Shown here piece by piece: positions 57,438-64,000 of a stretch of DNA of 64,000 bases. Every line of letters starts with the position of its first letter. The first letter of the stretch is position 1. Both the position numbers and the translations under genes were made by a program. Below the pieces are notes generated by a model. The model was not told where the DNA came from and searched no databases. It worked only from the letters and a program-made list of their open reading frames with translations. The DNA lies in assembly GCA_900315935.1 (NCBI GenBank), contig ONBB01000001.1, forward strand, positions 124,001-188,000. The letters run 5' to 3'. Source of the stretch: an uncultured Bacteroidales bacterium. Lineage in GTDB: Bacteria > Bacteroidota > Bacteroidia > Bacteroidales > P3.

Positions 57438-58874
57438 ATGAAAAAAGATAGATTCAATGACTTCGACAAAGAGGTGCGCGACCTGGTGCTGGACTTCGAG
57501 CGCACTGTGCTCAAAGGCGAGCGCCAGTTCTACGACATCGACGAGCTGGAGGTAATCATCGACTACTACCTCGAGGTCAACGACCAGGAACCCCTCGAGC
57601 AGGCCATCCGCTATGCCGAATACCTATACCCCGACAGCACCGAGGTGCGCATCCGCCGCGCCCACCAGCTTATCTCGCAGCAGTTTGTGGAAATGGCGAT
57701 AGACCTCCTGCAGGAGCTGCGCGAGCGCGAGCCCGACAATACGGACATCGCCTACTCCCTCGGCGTGGCATACGGCGCCAAGGACGAGCCCGAGAAGGCC
57801 ATCTCGCTCTACGAGGAGGCCCTCGCCGACGGATGGATGCCCGGCCGCGTATACTCCAACATCGCGGAGGAGTACTACAAACTGGCCGACTACCCCCAGG
57901 CCATCGCCTACTACGAGATGGCGCTCCACTACGACCCGGGCGACGAGGTGTCGATCTACAACTATTACGATACCTGCCTCATCGCCCGCCGTCTGGAGCA
58001 GGCCGTTACCACCCTGACCGACCTCACCAAGAAGGATCCCTACAACCGGCATGCCTGGTACGTACTGGGTATGGCCCAGCGCGAGCTCGGCCTTTACGAC
58101 CGTGCGGCCGACGCGCTGCAGTTCGCCATTGCCATCGACAAGTCGTTCGTCGATGCCTACGTGGCCCTCTCGCAGGTGCAGGACCTCGCCGGCGACACGC
58201 CGCAGGCCGTTACCACCATGCTCCGCCTGCTGGACCATACCGACATGCACGACCGCGTCTACCGCACGGTGGGCAACCTCTACGCCCGCGACGGCAACTT
58301 CGACACCGCCATGCTCTACTACCGCAAGGCCATCGACCACAACCCCGCCGATGCCGAAGCCTTTGCCGCCAGCGGCATGTGCTACCTGCACCTGGGCGAC
58401 CTCCCGTCGGCGCTGGCCTCGGTGCGCAAGGCGCTCAACCTGGAGGACGCACTCGTCGAGCAGCGGGGCGACGGAGGCGATGCCGAGGTGTTCTTCGCTG
58501 CCGCCCTCGTGCACGATGCCGCCGGGCATTTCGACATGGCATCCGAATGCTACGAGCGCATGATTCTCGCCCAGAACTGCAACGAAGCGCAGTGCCAGGC
58601 GTATACCCAGTTCCTCTTCGACCACCAGGTATACGATATCCTCATCGAGTTCGGCGAGGAGTCGCTCGCCCTCTACCCGCGCGACACCTTCTACAGCACC
58701 TACCTCGCCGCCGCCTACTTCTACACCAACCGCTACAACAAGGCACGCAAGATGCTGCCCGATGTCGACCCGCAACTTCTGTCCGAACTCTGTCCCGGCA
58801 TTATAGCCCACCCCCTCCTCGGCCCCCTCGTTCCACCACCCGCCGACCCGAAGGACCCTCTAGGGGAATGGTAG
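57438..58874 (+). CDS. Tetratricopeptide-repeat protein
   Basis: A 478-residue cytoplasmic protein without a signal peptide, made almost entirely of TPR helices (ALADGWMPGRVYSNIAEEYYKL, AWYVLGMAQRELGLYDRAAD, AEAFAASGMCYLHLGDLPSA). TPRs mediate protein-protein contacts; the partner is unknown. It starts 6 bases after sprA, and this association suggests a link with secretion or envelope assembly, by inference only. The last four residues (LGEW) and the TAG stop are read from the dispersed element, so the ancestral end has been overwritten. Confidence 0.87.
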   Translation: MKKDRFNDFDKEVRDLVLDFERTVLKGERQFYDIDELEVIIDYYLEVNDQEPLEQAIRYAEYLYPDSTEVRIRRAHQLISQQFVEMAIDLLQELREREPDNTDIAYSLGVAYGAKDEPEKAISLYEEALADGWMPGRVYSNIAEEYYKLADYPQAIAYYEMALHYDPGDEVSIYNYYDTCLIARRLEQAVTTLTDLTKKDPYNRHAWYVLGMAQRELGLYDRAADALQFAIAIDKSFVDAYVALSQVQDLAGDTPQAVTTMLRLLDHTDMHDRVYRTVGNLYARDGNFDTAMLYYRKAIDHNPADAEAFAASGMCYLHLGDLPSALASVRKALNLEDALVEQRGDGGDAEVFFAAALVHDAAGHFDMASECYERMILAQNCNEAQCQAYTQFLFDHQVYDILIEFGEESLALYPRDTFYSTYLAAAYFYTNRYNKARKMLPDVDPQLLSELCPGIIAHPLLGPLVPPPADPKDPLGEW

Positions 58875-58932
58875 GGGAACGGTAGGGGAATACAAAGGCA
58901 TTGGAAGCTTATGGAAGCTTATGGAACCCTAG
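58855..58932. repeat. Dispersed 11-nt-period element, copy F (reverse orientation)
   Basis: CCTCTAGGGGAATGGTAGGG begins the element, which then runs through TACAAAGGCATTGG to a doubled GGAAGCTTAT and ends AACCCTAG. It provides the stop codon of the TPR gene (TAG at 58872-58874). Confidence 0.92.
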
Positions 58933-58956
58933 AATGGAAATGAATATTGTAAATAT

Positions 58957-59715
58957 ATGAAACTGAAGAAACTAGTGCTTTTTATGCTGCTTCTGGCAGC
59001 AAGTGTGGCGCCCCAGCGTGTGGCGGCGCAGCAATCCGTCAATGTGGCCGAGGCCGTCCGAGGCGATTCGGCCGGCGGCGGCTTCGTAGCCGACATCCTC
59101 CACTGGTACGACGCCCACATGAACTACTGGGCCGTGGCTGGCCTGATGACCGTCGAGAGCTCCTTCATTCCCTTCCCCTCCGAGGTGGTCATCCCGCCGG
59201 CGGTCTACGTGGCCTGCAACCCCGAGAGCAAGGGCGGCATGCAGGTGTGGCTGGTGGTGCTGTTCGGCACCGTGGGCGCACTGCTGGGCGCACTGATCAA
59301 CTACTTCCTCTCCCTCTGGCTCGGACGCCCCATCATCTACGCCTTCGCGCGCTCCAAGGTGGGTCGCATGCTGCAGCTCTCCGAGGAGAAAGTGCAGCGC
59401 GCCGAGGAGTACTTCAACGACCACGGCAACGTCTCCACGCTGGTGGGGCGCTTCATCCCCGTCATCCGGCAGCTCATCTCCATCCCGGCCGGCCTCTCGC
59501 GCATGAACCTCGGCGCCTTCTGCTTCTTCACCACGTTGGGAGCCCTGGCGTGGAACATCATCCTGGCCCTCTTCGGCTGGCTGGCCTACAAGGCCGCCGA
59601 CCCGACGGTGATTGAGAAATACAGCAAGCAGCTGAGCGTCATCATCATCGCCCTCTTCGCCGCCGCCGTGGCCTTCCTGGCGGTGCGCTACTTCATCAAA
59701 AAACGCAAACAATAA
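58957..59715 (+). CDS. DedA-family membrane protein
   Basis: A 252-residue inner-membrane protein. An N-terminal signal-like helix is followed by a DedA/SNARE-associated domain: ESSFIPFPSEVVIPPA (reentrant loop), GALINYFLSLWLGRP, and the C-terminal-half motif STLVGRFIPVIRQLISIPAG. DedA proteins act as lipid flippases or scramblases, needed for undecaprenyl-phosphate recycling and membrane homeostasis. Its stop shares a base with the sufS start (TAATGG), so the two are translationally coupled. Confidence 0.92.
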   Translation: MKLKKLVLFMLLLAASVAPQRVAAQQSVNVAEAVRGDSAGGGFVADILHWYDAHMNYWAVAGLMTVESSFIPFPSEVVIPPAVYVACNPESKGGMQVWLVVLFGTVGALLGALINYFLSLWLGRPIIYAFARSKVGRMLQLSEEKVQRAEEYFNDHGNVSTLVGRFIPVIRQLISIPAGLSRMNLGAFCFFTTLGALAWNIILALFGWLAYKAADPTVIEKYSKQLSVIIIALFAAAVAFLAVRYFIKKRKQ

Positions 59716-60920
59716 TGGATATCAACCATATACGCACCCAATTCCCCATCCTCGGCGAGCAGGTGCACGGGCGGCCGCTGGTCTACCTCGACAATGCGGC
59801 CACCACGCAGAAGCCCCTGCGCGTCATCGAGGCCATGGACATCTACTACCGCACCCTCAACGCCAACATACACCGCGGCGCGCACCACCTGGCCGCCGCC
59901 GCCACCGAGCGCTACGAGGCCGTCCGCCGGCAGGTGCAGTCCCTCATCAACGCCCGCCACAGCCACGAAATCGTCTTCACCCGCGGCACCACCGAGAGCA
60001 TCAACCTGGTGGCCAGCTCGTTCGCCAAACTGCGTTTCACGGGTGATGGAGACGAGGTCATCGTAGGCGGCATGGAGCACCACTCCAACATCGTCCCCTG
60101 GCAGCTCGCCGGCGCGCGCCTGCGCCCCATACCCTTCAGCGACGAGGGTGTGCTGGACATCAAGGCATACCGCCAGCTCTTCTCCGGGCATACCCGCATC
60201 GTGGCCGTCAACCACGTCTCCAACACCCTCGGCACCGTCAACCCTGTCAGGGAAATCATCGACATCGCTCACGAACATGGCGTGCCCGTCCTCATCGACG
60301 GCGCGCAGGCCATCTCGCACCTCCCGGTCGACGTGCAGGCGCTGGGGTGCGACTTCTACTGCTTCTCCGGCCACAAGATGTACGGCCCCATGGGTGTCGG
60401 CGTGATGTACGGACGCGAGGAACTGCTCGACGCCATGCCGCCCTACCAGGGTGGGGGAGAGATGATTAGCGAGGTGAGCTTCGAGCGCACCACCTACAAC
60501 CAGCTGCCCTTCAAATTTGAGGCCGGCACCCCCTCGGTGGGCGACGTCATCGGCCTCGGCGAGGCCATCGCCTTCATGCAGGAGGTGGGCATCGGCACCC
60601 TCGCCGCCCACGAGGACGACCTGCTGCGGTACGCCAGCGAAAGGCTGCGAGAGCTGCCAGGCGTCAGAATCTACGGCACGGCGCCGGAGAAGACCTCCGT
60701 CCTCTCGTTCCTCGTCGGCGAAGCGCACCCCTACGACGTAGGCACCCTCCTCGACCAGCTCGGCGTCGCCGTCCGCACCGGCCACCACTGCACCCAGCCC
60801 ATCATGGACCGCTACGGCATCCCTGGCACCGTCCGCGCCTCCTTCGCCGTCTACAATACTCGCGAGGAGGTGGACGCTTTCGTGGCTGCGCTGGAGAGGG
60901 TGATGCCACTTCTTGGGTGA
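59715..60920 (+). CDS. sufS: Cysteine desulfurase SufS
   Basis: A 401-residue PLP enzyme that mobilises sulfur from cysteine for Fe-S cluster assembly. Features: VYLDNAATTQKP near the N-terminus, NIHRGAHHLAAAAT, the PLP Lys in FSGHKMYGPMGVGVMYG, and the active-site Cys in VRTGHHCTQPIMDRYG, whose spacing is that of group II (SufS/CsdA) enzymes. Other suf genes are not adjacent. Demand for Fe-S clusters is high here because the hydrogenases of this window carry many. Confidence 0.95.
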   Translation: MDINHIRTQFPILGEQVHGRPLVYLDNAATTQKPLRVIEAMDIYYRTLNANIHRGAHHLAAAATERYEAVRRQVQSLINARHSHEIVFTRGTTESINLVASSFAKLRFTGDGDEVIVGGMEHHSNIVPWQLAGARLRPIPFSDEGVLDIKAYRQLFSGHTRIVAVNHVSNTLGTVNPVREIIDIAHEHGVPVLIDGAQAISHLPVDVQALGCDFYCFSGHKMYGPMGVGVMYGREELLDAMPPYQGGGEMISEVSFERTTYNQLPFKFEAGTPSVGDVIGLGEAIAFMQEVGIGTLAAHEDDLLRYASERLRELPGVRIYGTAPEKTSVLSFLVGEAHPYDVGTLLDQLGVAVRTGHHCTQPIMDRYGIPGTVRASFAVYNTREEVDAFVAALERVMPLLG

Positions 60921-60953
60921 ATGATATGTTGTAGTTAAGGAAGAATCAGACAA

Positions 60954-61038
60954 GCCCCGTCAGGGGCATAGGAATACAGGCAGGGAATTTATTCCCTGTA
61001 AATGAAAACGGAAAAACAAACGAAAGCCCCGTAGGGGC
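60954..61038 (+). repeat. Left REP-like flank of the transposon
   Basis: Three palindromes: GCCCCGTCAGGGGC (60954-60967), CAGGGAAT-TT-ATTCCCTG (60981-60998) and GCCCCGTAGGGGC (61026-61038). The whole flank is repeated in inverted order at 61512-61593. Confidence 0.85.
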
Positions 61039-61046
61039 GTAGGACT

Positions 61047-61502
61047 ATGGCCACTGCACTCGTCAAAATTGATGTACATTTGGTTTTCCATGTGAAATCA
61101 ACATTGAAGACCATAAGAAAAGAAGATAAAACCCGTCTTTATGAATATATAGGCGGCATCATTAAGTCCATGGGTGGCATCCCGATGGGGATTGGTGGTA
61201 CGGAAGACCATGTTCACATATTGTTTTCCCTCCCCAAGTCGTCATCAATCGCCGAATGTGCCAAGGTAATCAAATCCAAATCCAGTTTGTGGATAAAGAC
61301 GATAGATACCTACTACTCAATGTTTTCGTGGCAGGAAGGATATGGGGCATTCTCTGTGAGTCCCACGTTGTTGGATAAAACAAGAGCCTATATACAGAAT
61401 CAAGAATCTCACCACATAAAGAGGACGTTCCGGGAGGAATGTATGATGTTTGCGAAGGCTTATAATGTTGAGTTTGATGAAAAGTACATGTTTGTTGAAT
61501 AG
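61047..61502 (+). CDS. tnpA: IS200-like Y1 transposase (REP-associated type)
   Basis: A 151-residue HUH-family single-strand transposase. The metal motif HVH is in GGTEDHVHILFSLP (near residue 54), and the catalytic Tyr is probably in KTRAYIQNQESHH (near residue 115). The C-terminus ECMMFAKAYNVEFDEKYMF is typical of the Bacteroidota group. It is intact. Codons are A/T-rich, unlike recN and sufS on either side, indicating recent arrival. The start overlaps the inner edge of the left flank. Confidence 0.92.
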   Translation: MATALVKIDVHLVFHVKSTLKTIRKEDKTRLYEYIGGIIKSMGGIPMGIGGTEDHVHILFSLPKSSSIAECAKVIKSKSSLWIKTIDTYYSMFSWQEGYGAFSVSPTLLDKTRAYIQNQESHHIKRTFREECMMFAKAYNVEFDEKYMFVE

Positions 61503-61511
61503 ATGTCCTGC

Positions 61512-61593
61512 GCCCCTCCGGGGCTTGGGCGCTTGTGGCATTGTTTGTGCAGGGAATGAATTCCCTGCCTGTACTCCTGCGCCCCTCCGGGGC
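61512..61593 (-). repeat. Right REP-like flank of the transposon
   Basis: GCCCCTCCGGGGC (61512-61524), GCAGGGAAT-GA-ATTCCCTGC (61549-61568) and GCCCCTCCGGGGC (61581-61593). The reverse complement of the outer 45 bases aligns with 60954-60998, including the linker GGAnTACAGGCAGGGAAT. Confidence 0.85.
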
Positions 61594-61621
61594 GAAATCC
61601 CACCGATAAAACCATTTGTGC

Positions 61622-63277
61622 ATGCTGACTAATTTACACATAGAGAACTATGCCCTTATCCGCGAGAGCGATATCCAGTTTGGCCAAGGCTTCGTGGCCA
61701 TCACCGGTGAGACCGGCGCGGGTAAGAGCATCCTGCTGGGTGCCCTTGGACTGTTGCTCGGCCAGCGGGCTGATGCGGCAGTGCTGGCCGACAAGGGGAA
61801 GAAGTGCGTGGTAGAGGCCCGTTTCGACATCGAAGGGCTCGGCCTGCAACCCCTCTTCGACGAGGCCGACGTGGACTACGACGACACCCTCATCCTCCGC
61901 CGCGAGATACTCCCTTCGGCCAAGAGCCGCGCCTTCGCCAACGACACACCCGTCCAGCTGCCCTTCCTCAAGCAGCTGGGTGCCAGGTTGATTGACATCC
62001 ACTCGCAGCACCAGACCCTCACCCTGGGCGACAGCGCGTTCCGCCTGAACCTGCTCGACACACTCTCGGGCGGCACCGAGCGCCAGCGCTACGAGGATGC
62101 CTACCGCACCTACTCGCACCTCAAGCGCGACCTGGAGGAGCTGACCGCCGCCGAGGCTCAGAACCGCAAAGAGCAGGATTACCTGCAGTTCCAGTTCGAC
62201 GAACTCAACGAGGCGCGGCTGCAGCCCGACGAGCAGGCATCGCTGGAGCAGGAGTCGCAGCTGTTGGCCCATGCCGAGGCCGTGCGCGAGGGCATAGCCA
62301 CTGCCGCCGCTGCGGTGGACGACGAGACGGAGCAGTCCGTCCTTGCCCGCCTGCGACAGGCCAAGTCGGCGCTGGGTCATGTGGCACAGTACCATCCCCA
62401 GGCCGACGAACTGCTGAAACGGCTGGAATCGAGCCTGATAGAGCTTGACGACATCAACTCCGAACTGCAGTCGGCCGCCGCCGGCATCACCTACAGCCCC
62501 GAACGCCAGCAGGAGGTCGACGACCGCCTGGCGCTGCTCTACCGCCTGCAAAAGAAGCATGGTGTGGACTCCGTGGCAGCACTCATCCAGTTGCGCGACG
62601 AGCTGGACCAACGCCTGCAGGGCATCTCCACCCTAGACGAGCGCATACAGACCCTCATGGAGGAGGTTGACAAGGCATTTGCACAGGTTCAGCAAACGGC
62701 CGACCGCCTCACCGCCAGCCGCACCAAGGCGGGCCGCCTGCTGGAGAAAAACATACTGCCCACCCTGCATGAGCTGGGCATGCCCGAGGCGCGCTTCGAA
62801 GTGGAAATCAGGACGATGGCCACCTACGGCGCCACGGGACACGACACGGTTGCCTTCCTCTTCAACGCCAACCGGGGCGGCGAGCTGCGCGACGTGGCCA
62901 AAGTGGCCAGCGGCGGCGAGTTGTCGCGGCTGATGCTGGCGGTCAAGAGCATGCTCACCAGCCACTCGCTGCTGCCCACCGTCATCTTCGACGAGATAGA
63001 CACCGGCGTCAGTGGCGACATCTCCGTGGCCGTCGGCACCATCATGCAGCGCATGGCCCAGCGGATGCAGGTCGTTGCCATCACCCACCTGCCACAGATT
63101 GCCGCACGGGCCTCGCAGCACCTCAAGGTATACAAGCAGACGACTGACGACCGCACCGTGTCGCGCATCCGCGAACTTGAGCCCCTGGAACGTGTTACCG
63201 AGGTCGCCACCATGCTCTCCTCTGACCCACCCACCAAGGCCGCACTCCAGACCGCCAAGGAGCTTATGTCGTTATAA
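61622..63277 (+). CDS. recN: DNA repair protein RecN
   Basis: A 551-residue SMC-like ATPase acting at double-strand breaks. Walker A is GETGAGKSILLGALGLLLG (near residue 30). A central coiled coil (residues about 150-370) precedes the ABC signature KVASGGELSRLMLAVKSM and Walker B TVIFDEIDTGVSG, then VVAITHLPQIAARA. Length is standard. The ATG at 61622 gives the usual N-terminus (LTNLHIENYALI); the frame extends two codons upstream to a TTG. Confidence 0.96.
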   Translation: MLTNLHIENYALIRESDIQFGQGFVAITGETGAGKSILLGALGLLLGQRADAAVLADKGKKCVVEARFDIEGLGLQPLFDEADVDYDDTLILRREILPSAKSRAFANDTPVQLPFLKQLGARLIDIHSQHQTLTLGDSAFRLNLLDTLSGGTERQRYEDAYRTYSHLKRDLEELTAAEAQNRKEQDYLQFQFDELNEARLQPDEQASLEQESQLLAHAEAVREGIATAAAAVDDETEQSVLARLRQAKSALGHVAQYHPQADELLKRLESSLIELDDINSELQSAAAGITYSPERQQEVDDRLALLYRLQKKHGVDSVAALIQLRDELDQRLQGISTLDERIQTLMEEVDKAFAQVQQTADRLTASRTKAGRLLEKNILPTLHELGMPEARFEVEIRTMATYGATGHDTVAFLFNANRGGELRDVAKVASGGELSRLMLAVKSMLTSHSLLPTVIFDEIDTGVSGDISVAVGTIMQRMAQRMQVVAITHLPQIAARASQHLKVYKQTTDDRTVSRIRELEPLERVTEVATMLSSDPPTKAALQTAKELMSL

Positions 63278-63312
63278 CTACTTGACTACTGACTGCTTAA
63301 CTACTGGAAAAG

Positions 63313-63798
63313 ATGAAATACTACCTCGTCGGATACATGTACAGCGGCAAGAGCACCTTCGGCCCCTGCCTGGCGGCGGCCAAGGGGTTGGCCTTTGTGG
63401 ATCTGGACAAAGCCTTCGAGGCCAAGTACCACTACGAGGTGGCGCGCTTCTTCGAGGTCTTCGGCGAGGATGCCTTCCGCAAGCTGGAGACCCAGATGCT
63501 GCATGCCACGGCCGACCTCGACAACATCGTCATCTCCACCGGCGGCGGCACCCCCTGCTACGGCGACAACATGGATTTCATACTCGAGCACGGCACCGCC
63601 ATCTACCTCCAGATGAGCGTCGACGCCTTGGTCGAGCGCGCCCTGCGCAGCCGCCACGTGCGCCCCAAGCTCCACGGCCTGCCCGAACCCGAGATGCGCG
63701 CCGCCATCGGCACACAGCTCGCACAACGCGCCCCTATCTACCTCCGCGCCCCCATCGTCCTGGACGGCACCGCCCCCAGCGTGGAGGCCATCCCCTAG
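63313..63798 (+). CDS. aroK: Shikimate kinase
   Basis: A 161-residue P-loop kinase. Walker A is GYMYSGKSTFG. The DLD of FVDLDKAFE and GGG of ISTGGGTPC are shikimate-binding signatures, and the Arg of RALRSRHVRP lies in the lid. It phosphorylates shikimate in aromatic amino-acid synthesis. The protein is slightly shorter than usual at the C-terminus; its final stop (CCCTAG) is read from a fragment of the dispersed 11-nt element, so some terminal residues may have been lost. Confidence 0.88.
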   Translation: MKYYLVGYMYSGKSTFGPCLAAAKGLAFVDLDKAFEAKYHYEVARFFEVFGEDAFRKLETQMLHATADLDNIVISTGGGTPCYGDNMDFILEHGTAIYLQMSVDALVERALRSRHVRPKLHGLPEPEMRAAIGTQLAQRAPIYLRAPIVLDGTAPSVEAIP

Positions 63799-63815
63799 GA
63801 ACCGCTAGGGGAATA
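63790..63815. repeat. Fragment of the dispersed 11-nt-period element (copy G)
   Basis: ATCCCCTAGGAACCGCTAGG then GGAATA. The cells are degenerate and the distal half is absent. It supplies the TAG of the shikimate kinase gene. Confidence 0.5.
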
Positions 63816-63883
63816 ATAGGAAGAGCCATGCCAGTGGTATGGCGGGCAGAGGATGCGCGAGGCTACATAGGCCGTTTCCCATT

Positions 63884-63903
63884 ATTTCCCATCGATGGGA
63901 AAT
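63884..63903. terminator. 20-base perfect palindrome, possible terminator
   Basis: ATTTCCCATCGATGGGAAAT is identical to its own reverse complement and is followed on the plus strand by a run of six T after 10 bases. It lies between convergent genes. Without a loop its strength as a terminator is uncertain. Confidence 0.4.
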
Positions 63904-63921
63904 ACTGGATACTTTTTTCCT

Positions 63922-64000
63922 TTAGTACTCGAAGGCGCTGCCGCCGAGGAACTCGCGCATGATGGAGTTGTGGGGGATGAAGGTGGCGTCGATGGGGGTG
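63922..64000 (-). CDS. 3' end of an unidentified minus-strand gene
   Basis: Only the last 25 codons and the stop are in the window (TPIDATFIPHNSIMREFLGG then SAFEY). The strong C-ending codon use and clean stop support a real gene entering from the right edge. I do not recognise the family. Confidence 0.6.
   Translation of the reverse strand, partial: TPIDATFIPHNSIMREFLGGSAFEY

Larger units (their letters stand above)
60954..61593 (+). mobile_element. Single-gene IS200/RAYT-like element with inverted palindromic flanks
   Basis: One tnpA gene is enclosed by inverted flanks, each made of GCCCC..GGGGC palindromes and a CAGGGAAT palindrome. There are no classical terminal inverted repeats or obvious target duplication, as expected of single-strand HUH transposons that recognise subterminal hairpins. 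AT-rich coding DNA contrasts with the neighbours. Confidence 0.75.

Noticed and set aside
1-64000. tRNA, rRNA, tmRNA or replication origin.
   Set aside because: No cloverleaf with a CCA-adjacent acceptor stem, no rRNA-like conserved strings and no DnaA-box cluster were seen in the spacers; a covariance search could still find a small RNA.

Overview
The window comes from a GC-rich member of the Bacteroidales (Bacteroidota), probably an anaerobic, hydrogen-metabolising gut- or rumen-type organism; I cannot name the genus. The evidence is type IX secretion (T9SS) genes (gldK-L-M-N, porP, sprA, a plug-domain protein and a cargo with a sorting domain), promoters of the Bacteroidota form TTTG-N19-21-TAnnTTTG, the absence of obvious Shine-Dalgarno sites, and several [FeFe] hydrogenase genes.

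Layout. 0-6.2 kb: the 5' part of a T9SS plug gene, then miaB, a small lipoprotein, a PASTA protein, a T9SS cargo and an RluD-type pseudouridine synthase. 6.4-17.3 kb, minus strand: a decayed sorting-domain remnant, the operon porP-gldK-gldL-gldM-gldN-gldN2, and an envelope group (RlpA-like protein, kdsC, polysaccharide deacetylase, LD-carboxypeptidase). 17.9-24.9 kb: two convergent operons. One carries a DRTGG protein, an RsbW-like ATPase and a divergent hydrogenase-like Fe-S protein. The other carries a [2Fe-2S] protein, a PAS-containing sensory hydrogenase, a SpoIIE-type phosphatase and a group B hydrogenase. 25-30 kb: a UPF1/IGHMBP2-like helicase and a metal cassette (HMA protein, TonB receptor, Cys-rich protein). 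30-38 kb: a 1249-residue surface protein, a sodium symporter, a cobalamin riboswitch ahead of a CoA-transferase, and a pyridoxamine kinase. 38-43 kb: the electron-bifurcating type hydrogenase operon hndB-C-D-A. 43-46.5 kb: an ECF sigma/anti-sigma/outer-membrane module and aroQ. 46.6-58.9 kb: an M64 peptidase, a beta-helix lipoprotein, ruvA, sprA and a TPR protein. 58.9-64 kb: DedA, sufS, a TnpA transposon with REP-like flanks, recN, shikimate kinase and the 3' end of an unidentified gene.

How they work together. The T9SS genes build an outer-membrane secretion route. The hnd operon should couple NAD(P)H (and possibly ferredoxin) to H2. The 18-25 kb cluster looks like an H2- or redox-responsive signalling unit, because it combines catalytic, sensory and degenerate hydrogenase modules with a phosphatase and an anti-sigma-like kinase.

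The most unusual feature is the spacer DNA. One dispersed element with an 11-nt period occurs six times plus a fragment and supplies the stop codon of at least three genes. Many intra-operon spacers instead hold arrays of 7-10-nt words, each with its own sequence, often as inverted arms that could form hairpins. Similar arrays appear in frame inside several coding regions.
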